From the NCBI GenBank assembly GCA_016124235.1, contig WGOC01000005.1:18714-82713 (forward strand): a DNA stretch of 64,000 bases, in the 5' to 3' direction. Shown one piece after another: positions 30,601-38,953 of this stretch; position 1 is the first letter of the stretch, and each line of letters starts with the position of its first letter. This stretch comes from a bacterium (lineage in GTDB: Bacteria; Verrucomicrobiota; Verrucomicrobiia; Limisphaerales; RI-55). The notes below the pieces were generated by a model. That model did no database searches. It had not been told where the DNA came from and saw only the letters and a program-made list of their open reading frames with translations. The position numbers and the translations under genes are program-made.

Positions 30601-31918
30601 ATTCTTTGAGTCCTCGACCGCTGGCAACGCCGCGATCGTGATTCGAGGAAACGAAACCTCGGGCCAGGGTGCGTCGGCGCAATTCTCCGGCAGTGCCACG
30701 GCCGACCAGGCTCACATTACTATTTGGGGCGCGGAGAACCCCGGCACGGTGGGCGGCGGCGCCTGGTTCCAGGGACCGGCCACGGCCGGCAACTCGACGA
30801 TGACCATCAATGGCGCCAGCGTGACAACGTTTGGCGCCAGCGGCGGCCTTGCAAGATTCGACTACGGCGCTTCGGCCGGCATCGCGACGATCACTGCCAA
30901 TGGCGGCGTCAACGGAGGCACGGGTGCGAGACTCGAATTCGCCCGTGGCGCCACCGCCGATCAGGCTCACATTACCGTCAATGCCGGAGCCGCACTCGAT
31001 GTGTCCGGGAACTTAGGAACCCACGTTGGTTCACTTCAAGGCTCCGGCACCATCTGGATCAATTACTCACCATTGTACACCGGCGGTCTGAACGAAGACA
31101 CGACGTTTACTGGTGAGATAGCCGGCCGGACAACACCACCGTTCGGGTCATTAACGAAGGAAGGAACGGGCACGTTCTGGCTGGGAGGAACGAACACCTT
31201 CGGCGGACTCACCACCGTCGCCGCCGGCACGCTGGTCGTCAGCGGCAGCCTGGCCAGCGACGTTCAGGTGAACACGGGCGCAACCTTCAAGGGCTGCGGC
31301 AGCGTCGCCGGAACGGTCACCGTCGAACCAGGCGCCATCGTCTCTCCCGGCTGCAGTCCGGGCACACTGACCATTGGGGGAGATTATCTGCAAAATACCC
31401 AAGGCATTCTGGAGATCGAAGTGGCCGGGCCAAATCCCGCGGACCGCGACCTGTTGATCGTCAACGGCAATGTCAATCTGAGCGGGACATTGCTCCTGGT
31501 GTTCTCCGGCTATGCTCCATCGCCCAGCGAAACGTTCCCGATCGTTCAAGTGGGCGGCGGCTTCACCGACAACAATCTCAAGATCATAGTCCTCGGGCTC
31601 AAACCGGGTTACCAACCCACTTATCAATTCGCAAACGGCATGCTCGTTCTCACCGCTTCTTCCGGCGGACAACTGGCGAACGCCACCGATCCCGTACAAA
31701 ATTTGCCACCAACGTTTGCATCACAATCAGGGTTCGTGTTTCCCGTGTTCACTTTTTCTGGCGACACCTACCAATTTGATACCTCAACCGACTTCATGAC
31801 TTGGAGCCGGCTAAAGGAGATCCCGGGAGTGAACGGACTGTTCGAATTTCGGGATCTTCGCCCGACCGCCGAACCGTATCGCTTTTACCGTGTGATTCAG
31901 CAAAGCAGCGGCCCGTGA
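27620..31918 (+). CDS. Large secreted protein: kelch/galactose-oxidase-like N-terminal region, repetitive beta region, autotransporter-associated beta-strand (PATR-like) C-terminal region
   Basis: LLMTDGTVMVAGWNLGQ..., VVLRDGRVFVAGGEYP..., LLPDGTAFYIGANGNTAVYHPS...; about 16 'xFxxxSTAGNATFxN' repeats; LTKEGTGTFWLGGTNTFGGLTTVAAGTLVVSGSLASDVQVNTGATFKGCGSVAGTVTVEPGAIVSPGCSPGTLTIGGDY. Start could be internal. Confidence 0.85.
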   Translation: MLIHRVFKEDQNFGNRDSDILIPSRMDANYVRGWAPFRMFRQLLCLLGKLNSIEGNLPKARLTNRSLVTALFLSGLTAFGGTWIPLDHPAPDNVQLMLLMTDGTVMVAGWNLGQGDNHWYKLTPDKNGSYVHGTWSTLASMANSRLWYSSVVLRDGRVFVAGGEYPTNGVGGASAEIYDPRIDHWSPVPVPTDLLDPTQPSPAVATGNQGFRDSDAILLSDGRVMVAPVAPKNAYEVLIYDPVANSWTNGPNAGLGNQNEASWIKLPDESILTIVAGTTNVERFLPENYLPGHINPVRSNQWVADEPLPIPLYGSPGNEIGPGLLLPDGTAFYIGANGNTAVYHPSGDDSPGHWTPGPVLPNVIEYLIDDNGAQIQVPPAMMRAAAPDAPAAMMVNGRILCALSAPLYNDPRVQNPPTDYWKTQKNPIYPKPTTFFVYDPVTQLFTPITAPYSGGATDNVTTYQTAMLDLPDGTVLVAEQGPQLFVYALDPVHNPDDRIDPNNRPTISTVTPNLDGSWHLTGIQLNGLSQGAAYGDDAQMDCNYPLVRFVADTGEITYARTFNWSSTGVQTKDRIVSTDFTIPAVVAGSGGIHLEVVANGIASDPAPFPLVLAEEMLTFAGNESMGNGPFEILGGITTFQDDLSASGILLRGAGGVIQLLDFATADTSTINVDGGMGDGGIPGFLEFRNNSTAAQATIENRPGVLGPNFKNASPNPTAGLGGETRFLDSALAGAAYIVNSAAAFGSSYDGTITSFADNTSADHATILNNGVSATTSPYAYGGETEFTGSATAGFATVTNLNSNNGTQYSQGRTVFFDTAIAANALFVNIGGASGFLPAGGTTEFRGSSSAANGTFMNWGGTGGSFPGRGTTQFFDTATAGNGTFTNKPGYGSGGAVEFYGHSTAANGTFVNDGPFGSVGGAGGEFLFRDDSVAGQAHFTSTGLYGGGVTFRDRSSADHGNYLITANVYDSRFVFYGTSTADHGNFEIGGGGDVQFFESSTAGNAAIVIRGNETSGQGASAQFSGSATADQAHITIWGAENPGTVGGGAWFQGPATAGNSTMTINGASVTTFGASGGLARFDYGASAGIATITANGGVNGGTGARLEFARGATADQAHITVNAGAALDVSGNLGTHVGSLQGSGTIWINYSPLYTGGLNEDTTFTGEIAGRTTPPFGSLTKEGTGTFWLGGTNTFGGLTTVAAGTLVVSGSLASDVQVNTGATFKGCGSVAGTVTVEPGAIVSPGCSPGTLTIGGDYLQNTQGILEIEVAGPNPADRDLLIVNGNVNLSGTLLLVFSGYAPSPSETFPIVQVGGGFTDNNLKIIVLGLKPGYQPTYQFANGMLVLTASSGGQLANATDPVQNLPPTFASQSGFVFPVFTFSGDTYQFDTSTDFMTWSRLKEIPGVNGLFEFRDLRPTAEPYRFYRVIQQSSGP
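29670..30985 (+). repeat. Coding array of about 16 degenerate repeats, consensus FxxxSTAGNATFxN, roughly 22-42 aa spacing
   Basis: Read from translation: LEFRNNSTAAQATIEN, TRFLDSALAGAAYIVN, TSFADNTSADHATILN, TEFTGSATAGFATVTN, TVFFDTAIAANALFVN, TEFRGSSSAANGTFMN, TQFFDTATAGNGTFTN, VEFYGHSTAANGTFVN, ... LEFARGATADQAHITV. Confidence 0.85.
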
Positions 31919-32414
31919 CTTCGGCTTTTGCCGACTTCATCAACACTCGCCTGAATTTCGGTTACCTGAATCGCGATCCTCGAACACTTTTGAGTAGCAG
32001 ACGAACCCTACCCTTCGCAGTTTCTGCAAACCGCCAAAGCCTCGAACCCGGCATTTAGCTCGGAATGTCTGCCTGCGCTACGCGCATTCCTGACGGCGAC
32101 TCGCGAGACAATTCATGTCCTTAGTCCGGGTCGAATAAACCAAGGTGTGCGCATCAACCTTCCAGAGCATTAACGGCTCATTGATCCAGCAGGACCTTCG
32201 AGGAAAGTCGCGATATCGTCACCGGATCGACGAAATTGTTTCGCAGTAAAGAGCCATGGTCGCCGGCGTTCATTGACCGTTCGTCGAAGGGTCCTTCCGA
32301 AGCAGCTTTACGTTGAGCTGTGCTCCGGCACCCAACCAAATGGGAGCGGAGTTCCTGTTGGGCAGGAAGCCATCTTTCGCATCGGTTCAATAGGCAGGTC
32401 ATTCCATAAAAATC

Positions 32415-33650
32415 ATGAAACAGTTTCCACCCACCCACAAATCGACCATGCTGCTCGGCGTCGCGCTCTCGACAGTGTTGGTCAGTTCCCTACCGGTCCA
32501 CGCAGACAACGATCGGCACGACGAGCATGATCAACGAAATTGGGATCACGTCGTCCTTTCATTCTCGACGGTTGGCGATTCCCGCCAGGACCCGAGTAAC
32601 CCGGACCCGACCCAATTGGATCCCAACACCGGCGCGCTCTCCGGTCAGGACGCCTCGTGGCTGCAGAGCACCAAGGCGTGGTCCCGGATGATCGACGCGA
32701 TCAACGTGCAAAAATGCCAGTTCCTGTTCTTCAACGGCGACATGATCATGGGCTACGGCAATGCCGGCGCACCCTCTGACAATTCCGTGGATACCGTTGT
32801 GAATTCCGACCTGATGAAATTCTACCGCCAGTATGGATTTTGGCGTGGCATGGTCGCCGGATTGATGGAAAAAGGAACGTACGTAGTCCCGGTGCCGGGC
32901 AATCATGAAACCCAGTGGAAAAAGGCGCCACTGCCTGGCGGCGGCACGGGCAAGCGCGCTCAAGCGGTCAACGAAAACGCCTGGCGGGCGAACATGGGCG
33001 ATCTCATTCTGGATACCGCCCGGTTTCAAAATCTCTTTGGTGAAACACCGGCCAATTTCGACACTGGCAACAACGCCGCCCTCGACGGCCTGACCACAGA
33101 TCAATCACAGCTTTCCTACAGTTTTGATTTCCGGGGATCTCATTTCGCCGTGATCAACACCGATCCTGTCGGGCACGATGCGCACGCGCCAGTACACTGG
33201 CTTGCGACGGATCTTGCCGCCGCTCAATCCAGGGGCATGAAGCACTTCTTCGTGTTCGGTCACAAGCCGGCGTTCACGTACTACTTCGGTGCCGACATCC
33301 CCGCGGCGCCTGATTTGCCGCTTCCCGGAAGTCCGGCCGGACTCGATAACGATGTGCCCGCACGCGATGCGTTCTGGAACGTGATTGAACAGTATCGTGC
33401 CACTTATTTCTGCGGCCACGAACACATCTTCAACATGAGCCAGCCGACGGGGAACTCGCGGCAGGTGCTGGTTGGTTCCGGTGGCTCGCCCTTTGAAGCT
33501 GCTCCCACCGACGCGACCATCAGTCCAACCGATCGCTACTATGCCTGGGCGACCGTCGAGATCTTTGAAAGCGGCCGGGTTCGCATCACGGCCTTTGGCT
33601 TCGATGATCACTTCGGGCGGACGCGCGTCTTGAAGTCGGTCGTATTCTGA
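32415..33650 (+). CDS. Secreted calcineurin-like metallophosphoesterase
   Basis: VGDSRQDPSNP, FFNGDMIMGYG, PVPGNHETQW, FVFGHKPAF, FCGHEHIFN. Confidence 0.88.
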   Translation: MKQFPPTHKSTMLLGVALSTVLVSSLPVHADNDRHDEHDQRNWDHVVLSFSTVGDSRQDPSNPDPTQLDPNTGALSGQDASWLQSTKAWSRMIDAINVQKCQFLFFNGDMIMGYGNAGAPSDNSVDTVVNSDLMKFYRQYGFWRGMVAGLMEKGTYVVPVPGNHETQWKKAPLPGGGTGKRAQAVNENAWRANMGDLILDTARFQNLFGETPANFDTGNNAALDGLTTDQSQLSYSFDFRGSHFAVINTDPVGHDAHAPVHWLATDLAAAQSRGMKHFFVFGHKPAFTYYFGADIPAAPDLPLPGSPAGLDNDVPARDAFWNVIEQYRATYFCGHEHIFNMSQPTGNSRQVLVGSGGSPFEAAPTDATISPTDRYYAWATVEIFESGRVRITAFGFDDHFGRTRVLKSVVF

Positions 33651-34432
33651 CGACACAACCACACCAGAAATGTCGACGGGCGTCGCTCAACCAGCGGCGC
33701 CCGTTCTTATTTAAGAAGCCACGAATCTCCCATGCAAAGGCCGAACGGCGATCAGGATAAAAGTTCAATGCATTTGATCAGGAAACATCGCCGCCAGCCG
33801 CCACTTTAAACATTTGTTTAAATATCAAATACTGAACTCATTCTAAACACCGTTGCCCTCCGACGCAGCACCCACGGCTCCCTCTGAAGCATCCACTAAA
33901 GGTCAAATTTGGAGACAGCTGTCCTTCCGCACAGGCGCCTTCCATCGCACTGCTGCAACTATCCAAAAATTAACATTCCACGATTCGCGCAACAATGTGC
34001 GATGCAATCGCACCCACAGTAATCTCGTAACTCAGTTGCAATCAACGCTGGTCCTCGTACGGAAATTTCAAATACCCCAAATGACGTCGTTGGGATCGCT
34101 GCGCCTGCTCCGATCCATAGCAATTTTTAACCATTCCTTGGCATTGGGTGCGCTCGAACGGAGCAGATTTGTGAGTCATTCTGCTGACAGCAATCTGATC
34201 TTTCAGCCATGAACGAGACAAAGACTGGAACGCTTTGGTCATTGACGACAGATCGGGCCCTCGGAACATCGCTCGAACTGGATTGGAGTCGCGGCCCACT
34301 GCATCACGCCGACTCAACACCAAGCGCGAAATTCTGTGTTTACTGCATTCCTGAGGCGCGCATTTCAGAAATCTAGTCCCGCAATCTGAAAGCACGAGAA
34401 ACGGCTGATCACAACTGCACGCAGGCTCATCC

Positions 34433-34900
34433 ATGAAGATCCCCCGCACTCAATTGGCTCGTCGACTGCAGAATGGTTCCGCGGTCACTCTCACGTCGAC
34501 GCTGATCGCCATGGCCCTGCTCGGCATCATGACAACCGTCGCGCTCATGGTGATCAGTAGCGCCATCTTCACGATTCAACTGGCCCGGGAAAATGATCGC
34601 GCCACACAAGTGCTCATCGAAAAGACCGAAAGTATCCGACTCTACAACTGGGATCAGATCAACTCGAACGGGTTTATTCCACCCACGTTTTCCGTCGCCT
34701 ACGATCCGAACGCGGCGACGAACCAAGGCGTCAATTACAACGGCACGATTGATATTTCTCCCGCCCCCATTTCATCGAGCTACAGCAATGATCTGCTAAG
34801 CGTGGTGGTGCGGGTATCCTGGCAGACCGGGAATCTTCAGCGCACTCGCGAACTAACGACGCTCGTTTCCCGTTATGGACTTGAAAGTTACATCTACTGA
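34433..34900 (+). CDS. Pseudopilin-like protein (atypical N-terminus)
   Basis: Hydrophobic helix LTSTLIAMALLGIMTTVALMVISSAIFTIQLARENDRATQVLIEKTESIRLYNWDQI; overlaps next pseudopilin-like gene. Confidence 0.65.
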   Translation: MKIPRTQLARRLQNGSAVTLTSTLIAMALLGIMTTVALMVISSAIFTIQLARENDRATQVLIEKTESIRLYNWDQINSNGFIPPTFSVAYDPNAATNQGVNYNGTIDISPAPISSSYSNDLLSVVVRVSWQTGNLQRTRELTTLVSRYGLESYIY

Positions 34901-35432
34901 ATTCGTGCGCCGATCGGTCCGCGGCTACACGCTCGTCGAAGTGATGGTTGTCATGCCCATCGCTTTGTTGTGTCTCACGGTGCTGCTCTCCGTTGCTTCA
35001 TTCGCCAGCCGGAGCTTCCACGCGCTCGCCAACTATTCCGACATAAGTTCAAAGAACCGCCTCGCCGAGAACACCATGGTGCGGGAGCTTCGGCAGGCCA
35101 TTCGCGTCGCCAGTTTCACGACAAATTCCCTGGTCTTAATCGATGGATCGGGCACCGCGGTGACCTACACCTTCGATGCCGGCAACAAAACCCTGACGCG
35201 CGAGCGAAATGGCACGACCACTACGTTGCTAACCCATTGCGATGAATTTCAATTCTCCCTGGGTGAACGAAATCCCGTTGGTGGCACCTACGACGTGTAT
35301 CCCAGTGCCTCGGCCGCCACGGCCAAGGTCATTGATATTTCGTGGCGTTGCTCGCGCGATCTGCTGGGAGTCATGCGAAACAGTGAATCTGTCCAAACTG
35401 CCCGCATCGTAATCAGAAAACAGGACATATGA
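34875..35432 (+). CDS. Prepilin-type N-cleavage/methylation protein (PilW/PulJ-like)
   Basis: RGYTLVEVMVVMPIALLCLTVLLSVASFASRSFHALANYSDISSKNRLAENTMVRELRQAIR. Confidence 0.8.
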   Translation: MDLKVTSTEFVRRSVRGYTLVEVMVVMPIALLCLTVLLSVASFASRSFHALANYSDISSKNRLAENTMVRELRQAIRVASFTTNSLVLIDGSGTAVTYTFDAGNKTLTRERNGTTTTLLTHCDEFQFSLGERNPVGGTYDVYPSASAATAKVIDISWRCSRDLLGVMRNSESVQTARIVIRKQDI

Positions 35433-36787
35433 AGACCTCCCTTTTCAAACGGACTCGAAACCGTGCCAGCGCGCTCATGGTGGTGATGGTGGTAATGCCC
35501 ATCTTGATCGGATTGGTCGTAGCCGGACTGATATGTGCGCGGCAGGGCAACCTGATATCAATGCGTGCGCAGGCCTGGAACGCCGCCATACCCGTCGCGG
35601 AAGCCGGCATCGAAGACGCGCTGACGCATCTAAACGTCCATGGGCTAACCAACCTGAATTGCGACGGATGGCAACTCCTCAACGGGACGACGGCGTATTA
35701 CTCAAAACGAACGATCGGCGATCACGTTTACCTGACGATCATCTCCAATTTTGTCGCCGGCCTGCCAGCCAACACACCGATCATTGAGAGTCGTGGCTAC
35801 ACCCATATCGGAGGATCAAAGGGCGCCAACCTTGCGCGCGGAGTCCGCGTCACGACGGTTCTAAAGCTTCCCATGAGAGGACTGGTCACCCGAGGTCAGG
35901 TCGAGATCCAGGACACCAAAATTGACAGTTTCGACTCGAGCGATCCCAATCACAGCACCAACGGAATGTACAACCCCGCAACCGCGCTTCCGAATTCCTT
36001 TGTCGGCACGAATTCGCGCAACCGGGGAGATCTGCACATTCATCAAACGGCACAGATTACGGGGTCCGTCGCCACGGGGGCGAGTGGCGTTTTTGCAATC
36101 GAAAGTCCGGCCCGTGCCGGCGACGCCGCGTTCGTGGCAAGTTCTGCGAACAACGGAAAAATCCAGGCAGGCACCTTGTCGACTGGCCTGAATGTTCCCT
36201 TTCCGAATGTGCCGGCGCCGTCCACCGCGGGCGCCTTTTTCGCCGCACCCGGCACCTTCGGAGGGACAAACTACAACTATTTGCTGGGCAGCAATACCTA
36301 CACGACCGGCTCCCTCAATCTCGTTTCCAATACCTTCATGGTCACCGGTAATGCGACCTTGTATGTGGGCGGGAGCTTCAGCATGAACGGCGGTTCCATC
36401 GTCATCGCCCCGGGCGCGAAACTGGATCTCTATGTCCGCGGTGGGACCATCTCGCTCACGGGCGATGCTCAATTAAACGCAACCGGCACGGCGTCGCAAT
36501 TCGCTCTTTGGGGGCTGTCGGGAGTACAACAATTCACGATGGGTAATACGGCAAATCTGGTCGGCACGATTTACACACCGCAGGCTCACGCCAACATCAA
36601 CGGAAGCAGCGTGATCACCGGTGCGGCAATGTTTGCCATATTGGAATTGCAGGGCCATACCGCCTTTCACTACGACGAAGCGCTGGCGAAAAATCAGAAC
36701 CTGAACTTCATCGTCACGTCCTGGAACGAAATGGATGCAAGCGAAGTGGCAACCGTCCCCACCGGAATCACCGCACCGGTCCTGTGA
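35429..36787 (+). CDS. PilX-like pilus-assembly protein with beta-rich C-terminal region
   Basis: SALMVVMVVMPILIGLVVAGLICARQGNLISMRAQAWNAAIPVAEAGIEDALTHLN; C-terminal TLYVGGSFSMNGGSIVIAPGAKLDLYVRGGTISLTGDAQLNATG...LVGTIYTPQAHANINGSSVITGAAMF. Confidence 0.75.
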   Translation: MKTSLFKRTRNRASALMVVMVVMPILIGLVVAGLICARQGNLISMRAQAWNAAIPVAEAGIEDALTHLNVHGLTNLNCDGWQLLNGTTAYYSKRTIGDHVYLTIISNFVAGLPANTPIIESRGYTHIGGSKGANLARGVRVTTVLKLPMRGLVTRGQVEIQDTKIDSFDSSDPNHSTNGMYNPATALPNSFVGTNSRNRGDLHIHQTAQITGSVATGASGVFAIESPARAGDAAFVASSANNGKIQAGTLSTGLNVPFPNVPAPSTAGAFFAAPGTFGGTNYNYLLGSNTYTTGSLNLVSNTFMVTGNATLYVGGSFSMNGGSIVIAPGAKLDLYVRGGTISLTGDAQLNATGTASQFALWGLSGVQQFTMGNTANLVGTIYTPQAHANINGSSVITGAAMFAILELQGHTAFHYDEALAKNQNLNFIVTSWNEMDASEVATVPTGITAPVL

Positions 36788-37365
36788 AATAGCCGATCAC
36801 GAATTCAATCCGTTCCATTTTTCAAAAACGCTGGGCACCGTCCGCGTAATCGAAGCTCCATTCTGGGTTCGCCACACCTCGGAAACGCGTTTCGCATTCT
36901 GCTTCGGACGTTTACGTGGAAACAACGCTTGGAAGCGAAGGGATAACGTGGAACGGAAAAGTTGGAGCTGAGGGGACTCAACATTCTGATCCAGGTGGAG
37001 TGTTAGCCCGGGCACTGGTATGAGGTTGTTTCATTCTCTGTGTCTTGTCCATCCCCGGTGCAGGGAAGGCGGAGCCCGACCGGAACTGGGGATGGAATTG
37101 GTCGCGCCGCAAACTGCGCGCTCGTGGCCAAAACCAAGCCCAGAGCTGAGCCGTCGATAACGGCACGCCATTGTCAAGGTTCAGCTCCAAACAGAAGGGT
37201 ATCGCCCCATAATTCAGCCGTTTCATTCTCCTTCCATTATCGTCGTGTGGCGCATTTGTGCGTTAAATCGCGATTGGTTTCAAGACACCGTGAAACTGCA
37301 GACCTGACCGTCGGCGGTGATTAGCGATAGAATGTCCTGTACGGAACGGTTTCATTGCCCGAGCG

Positions 37366-38916
37366 CTACTTCGCCCATGCAGCTCCCTCCGGCGTGCGTC
37401 GCCATGCAAAATAGGCATCGAGTACATTGAGCGAATCAGCTCCCGGCACCGGGCCGGGATGCGCTTCGTTGTGGAAATACATCACCTCGTGATGATTCTT
37501 CGTGAACTCGGGCCACGCGGGCACTCCCGGGCCGTTCGGATCACCGCGCTTCGCGAAATTCGTCCAGTATGTCGAAAGCATGTCGGAAACCGCCCGATCC
37601 CCCGGAGTGAGTTTGGGATCATTCCAGTTCAGCGTTTGAAAGACGTACGGCACGTCCACGCCATGCGCGGTGCCGTGATCCGCTTCCGGCGAACCCGCAG
37701 GGTGGTCCGGGTGCTGATCGAAGTAGTAATAGAAGACCTTCGACTTGCCGTCGCGGGCCTGCAGATTGGCCCAGGCCCACGTCTGCCAGCCAAACGCGGC
37801 ATCCCGCATCAGATCGCGCGCGGTCTTGGGCACGCTGTCCTTGCCAACGGGGTATGCCTTCAACAATTTGTCGGCGAACGGGCCGTAACGCTTTTCGACA
37901 TTGGCGATGAATTCCTCAGGCGTACGTTCACGGGAGAAGCTCAGGCCTTCGTCGGAGTTGTAGCCGACGAGGATGTCCACGTCGTTGTATTTGCCCGCCT
38001 CGTAGAGCTTGTATTGATCATCGGGAATGATCCATCCGTCGATGATCGGCCAGGCCGCACCGCTGCCGAAACCGCCGGGCATCTTGTCGGGCGAAAGCTT
38101 GCGGAATTCCGCGATGGAAGAAACGCCGGCACGTTTGGCAAATGCCTCGCCCGCTTCCTCCGCGTCTTTCAACACACGCATGTTTTCACCCGGATACGTC
38201 GTGGCACGCGGCGGACCAAACGAGCCGCCGCTCTGCGAAATGGCCCCACGGAACAGCCCCTTCGCCTCGGGAGACGCGCAGAGCATGCTGACGGAAATGC
38301 CGCCGGCAGATTCGCCAAAGATCGTCACCTTGTCCGGATCGCCTCCGAACGCCGCGATGTTCTTGCGCACCCATTTCAGACCGGCGATCTGGTCCATCAA
38401 ACCGTAATTGCCGGACACATGATGCGGTGACTCCGCGCTGAGGTCCGGATGCGCGAGAAATCCGAGCGGACCGACACGGTAATTGATGCTGACCAGCACA
38501 ACGCCCTTGCGCGCGAGGTGTTCCCCGTTGTGCGTCGGCGTGGAGGTGGAGCCGAACGAGAATCCACCGCCGTAAATCCAGACGAGCACGGGAAGTTTTT
38601 CATCGGGCGATTTCGCGGGTGACCAGATGTTGAGATACAGGCAGTCCTCGCTCCCGCTGTTTCCCTGAAACGGATCGGAGGCAAACTCCTTCGCATCGCG
38701 CACGCCGTCCCACTTCTCGTGTGGCTGCGGCGGACGCCAGCGCAGATCTCCAACCGGCGGCGCGGCAAACGGAACGCCGCGGTAAACCTTCAAACCATCC
38801 TCGGCAACACCCTGCACCAGTCCGTATTCGGTCATGACAGGTGAAGGCTGCTGCGCAAGGATCGAACCGGCCGTAACCAAAGTGAGGAACCCGGCGGTGA
38901 GAATACGTTTTGTCAT
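37366..38916 (-). CDS. Type B carboxylesterase family protein
   Basis: Start at MTKRILTAGFLTLVTAGSILAQQ (38916); YRGVPFAAPPVGDLRWRPPQP, SEDCLYLNIWSP, VWIYGGGFSFGS, VTIFGESAGGISVSML, HGVDVPYVFQT. Confidence 0.93.
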   Translation of the reverse strand: MTKRILTAGFLTLVTAGSILAQQPSPVMTEYGLVQGVAEDGLKVYRGVPFAAPPVGDLRWRPPQPHEKWDGVRDAKEFASDPFQGNSGSEDCLYLNIWSPAKSPDEKLPVLVWIYGGGFSFGSTSTPTHNGEHLARKGVVLVSINYRVGPLGFLAHPDLSAESPHHVSGNYGLMDQIAGLKWVRKNIAAFGGDPDKVTIFGESAGGISVSMLCASPEAKGLFRGAISQSGGSFGPPRATTYPGENMRVLKDAEEAGEAFAKRAGVSSIAEFRKLSPDKMPGGFGSGAAWPIIDGWIIPDDQYKLYEAGKYNDVDILVGYNSDEGLSFSRERTPEEFIANVEKRYGPFADKLLKAYPVGKDSVPKTARDLMRDAAFGWQTWAWANLQARDGKSKVFYYYFDQHPDHPAGSPEADHGTAHGVDVPYVFQTLNWNDPKLTPGDRAVSDMLSTYWTNFAKRGDPNGPGVPAWPEFTKNHHEVMYFHNEAHPGPVPGADSLNVLDAYFAWRRTPEGAAWAK

Positions 38917-38953
38917 GGGATTGCGTGGTTTTCTGGTGCCGGTGTATTTCCGG

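Noticed and set aside
29670-30985. Possible CRISPR-like or DNA tandem repeat
   Set aside because: Periodicity is at the protein level with degenerate DNA and variable spacing; it is a coding beta-repeat array, not CRISPR.
32178-32438. 86-aa minus-strand ORF upstream of the metallophosphoesterase as a transposase remnant
   Set aside because: No transposase motif or terminal inverted repeats seen.
33853-34449. Overlapping 119-aa (+) and 135-aa (-) ORFs in the intergenic region
   Set aside because: Mutually overlapping, no motif, no convincing start context; left as unexplained intergenic DNA.
37459-38430. 323-aa plus-strand ORF opposite carboxylesterase
   Set aside because: Antisense shadow; carboxylesterase motifs (GESAGG, SEDCLYLN) are on the minus strand.
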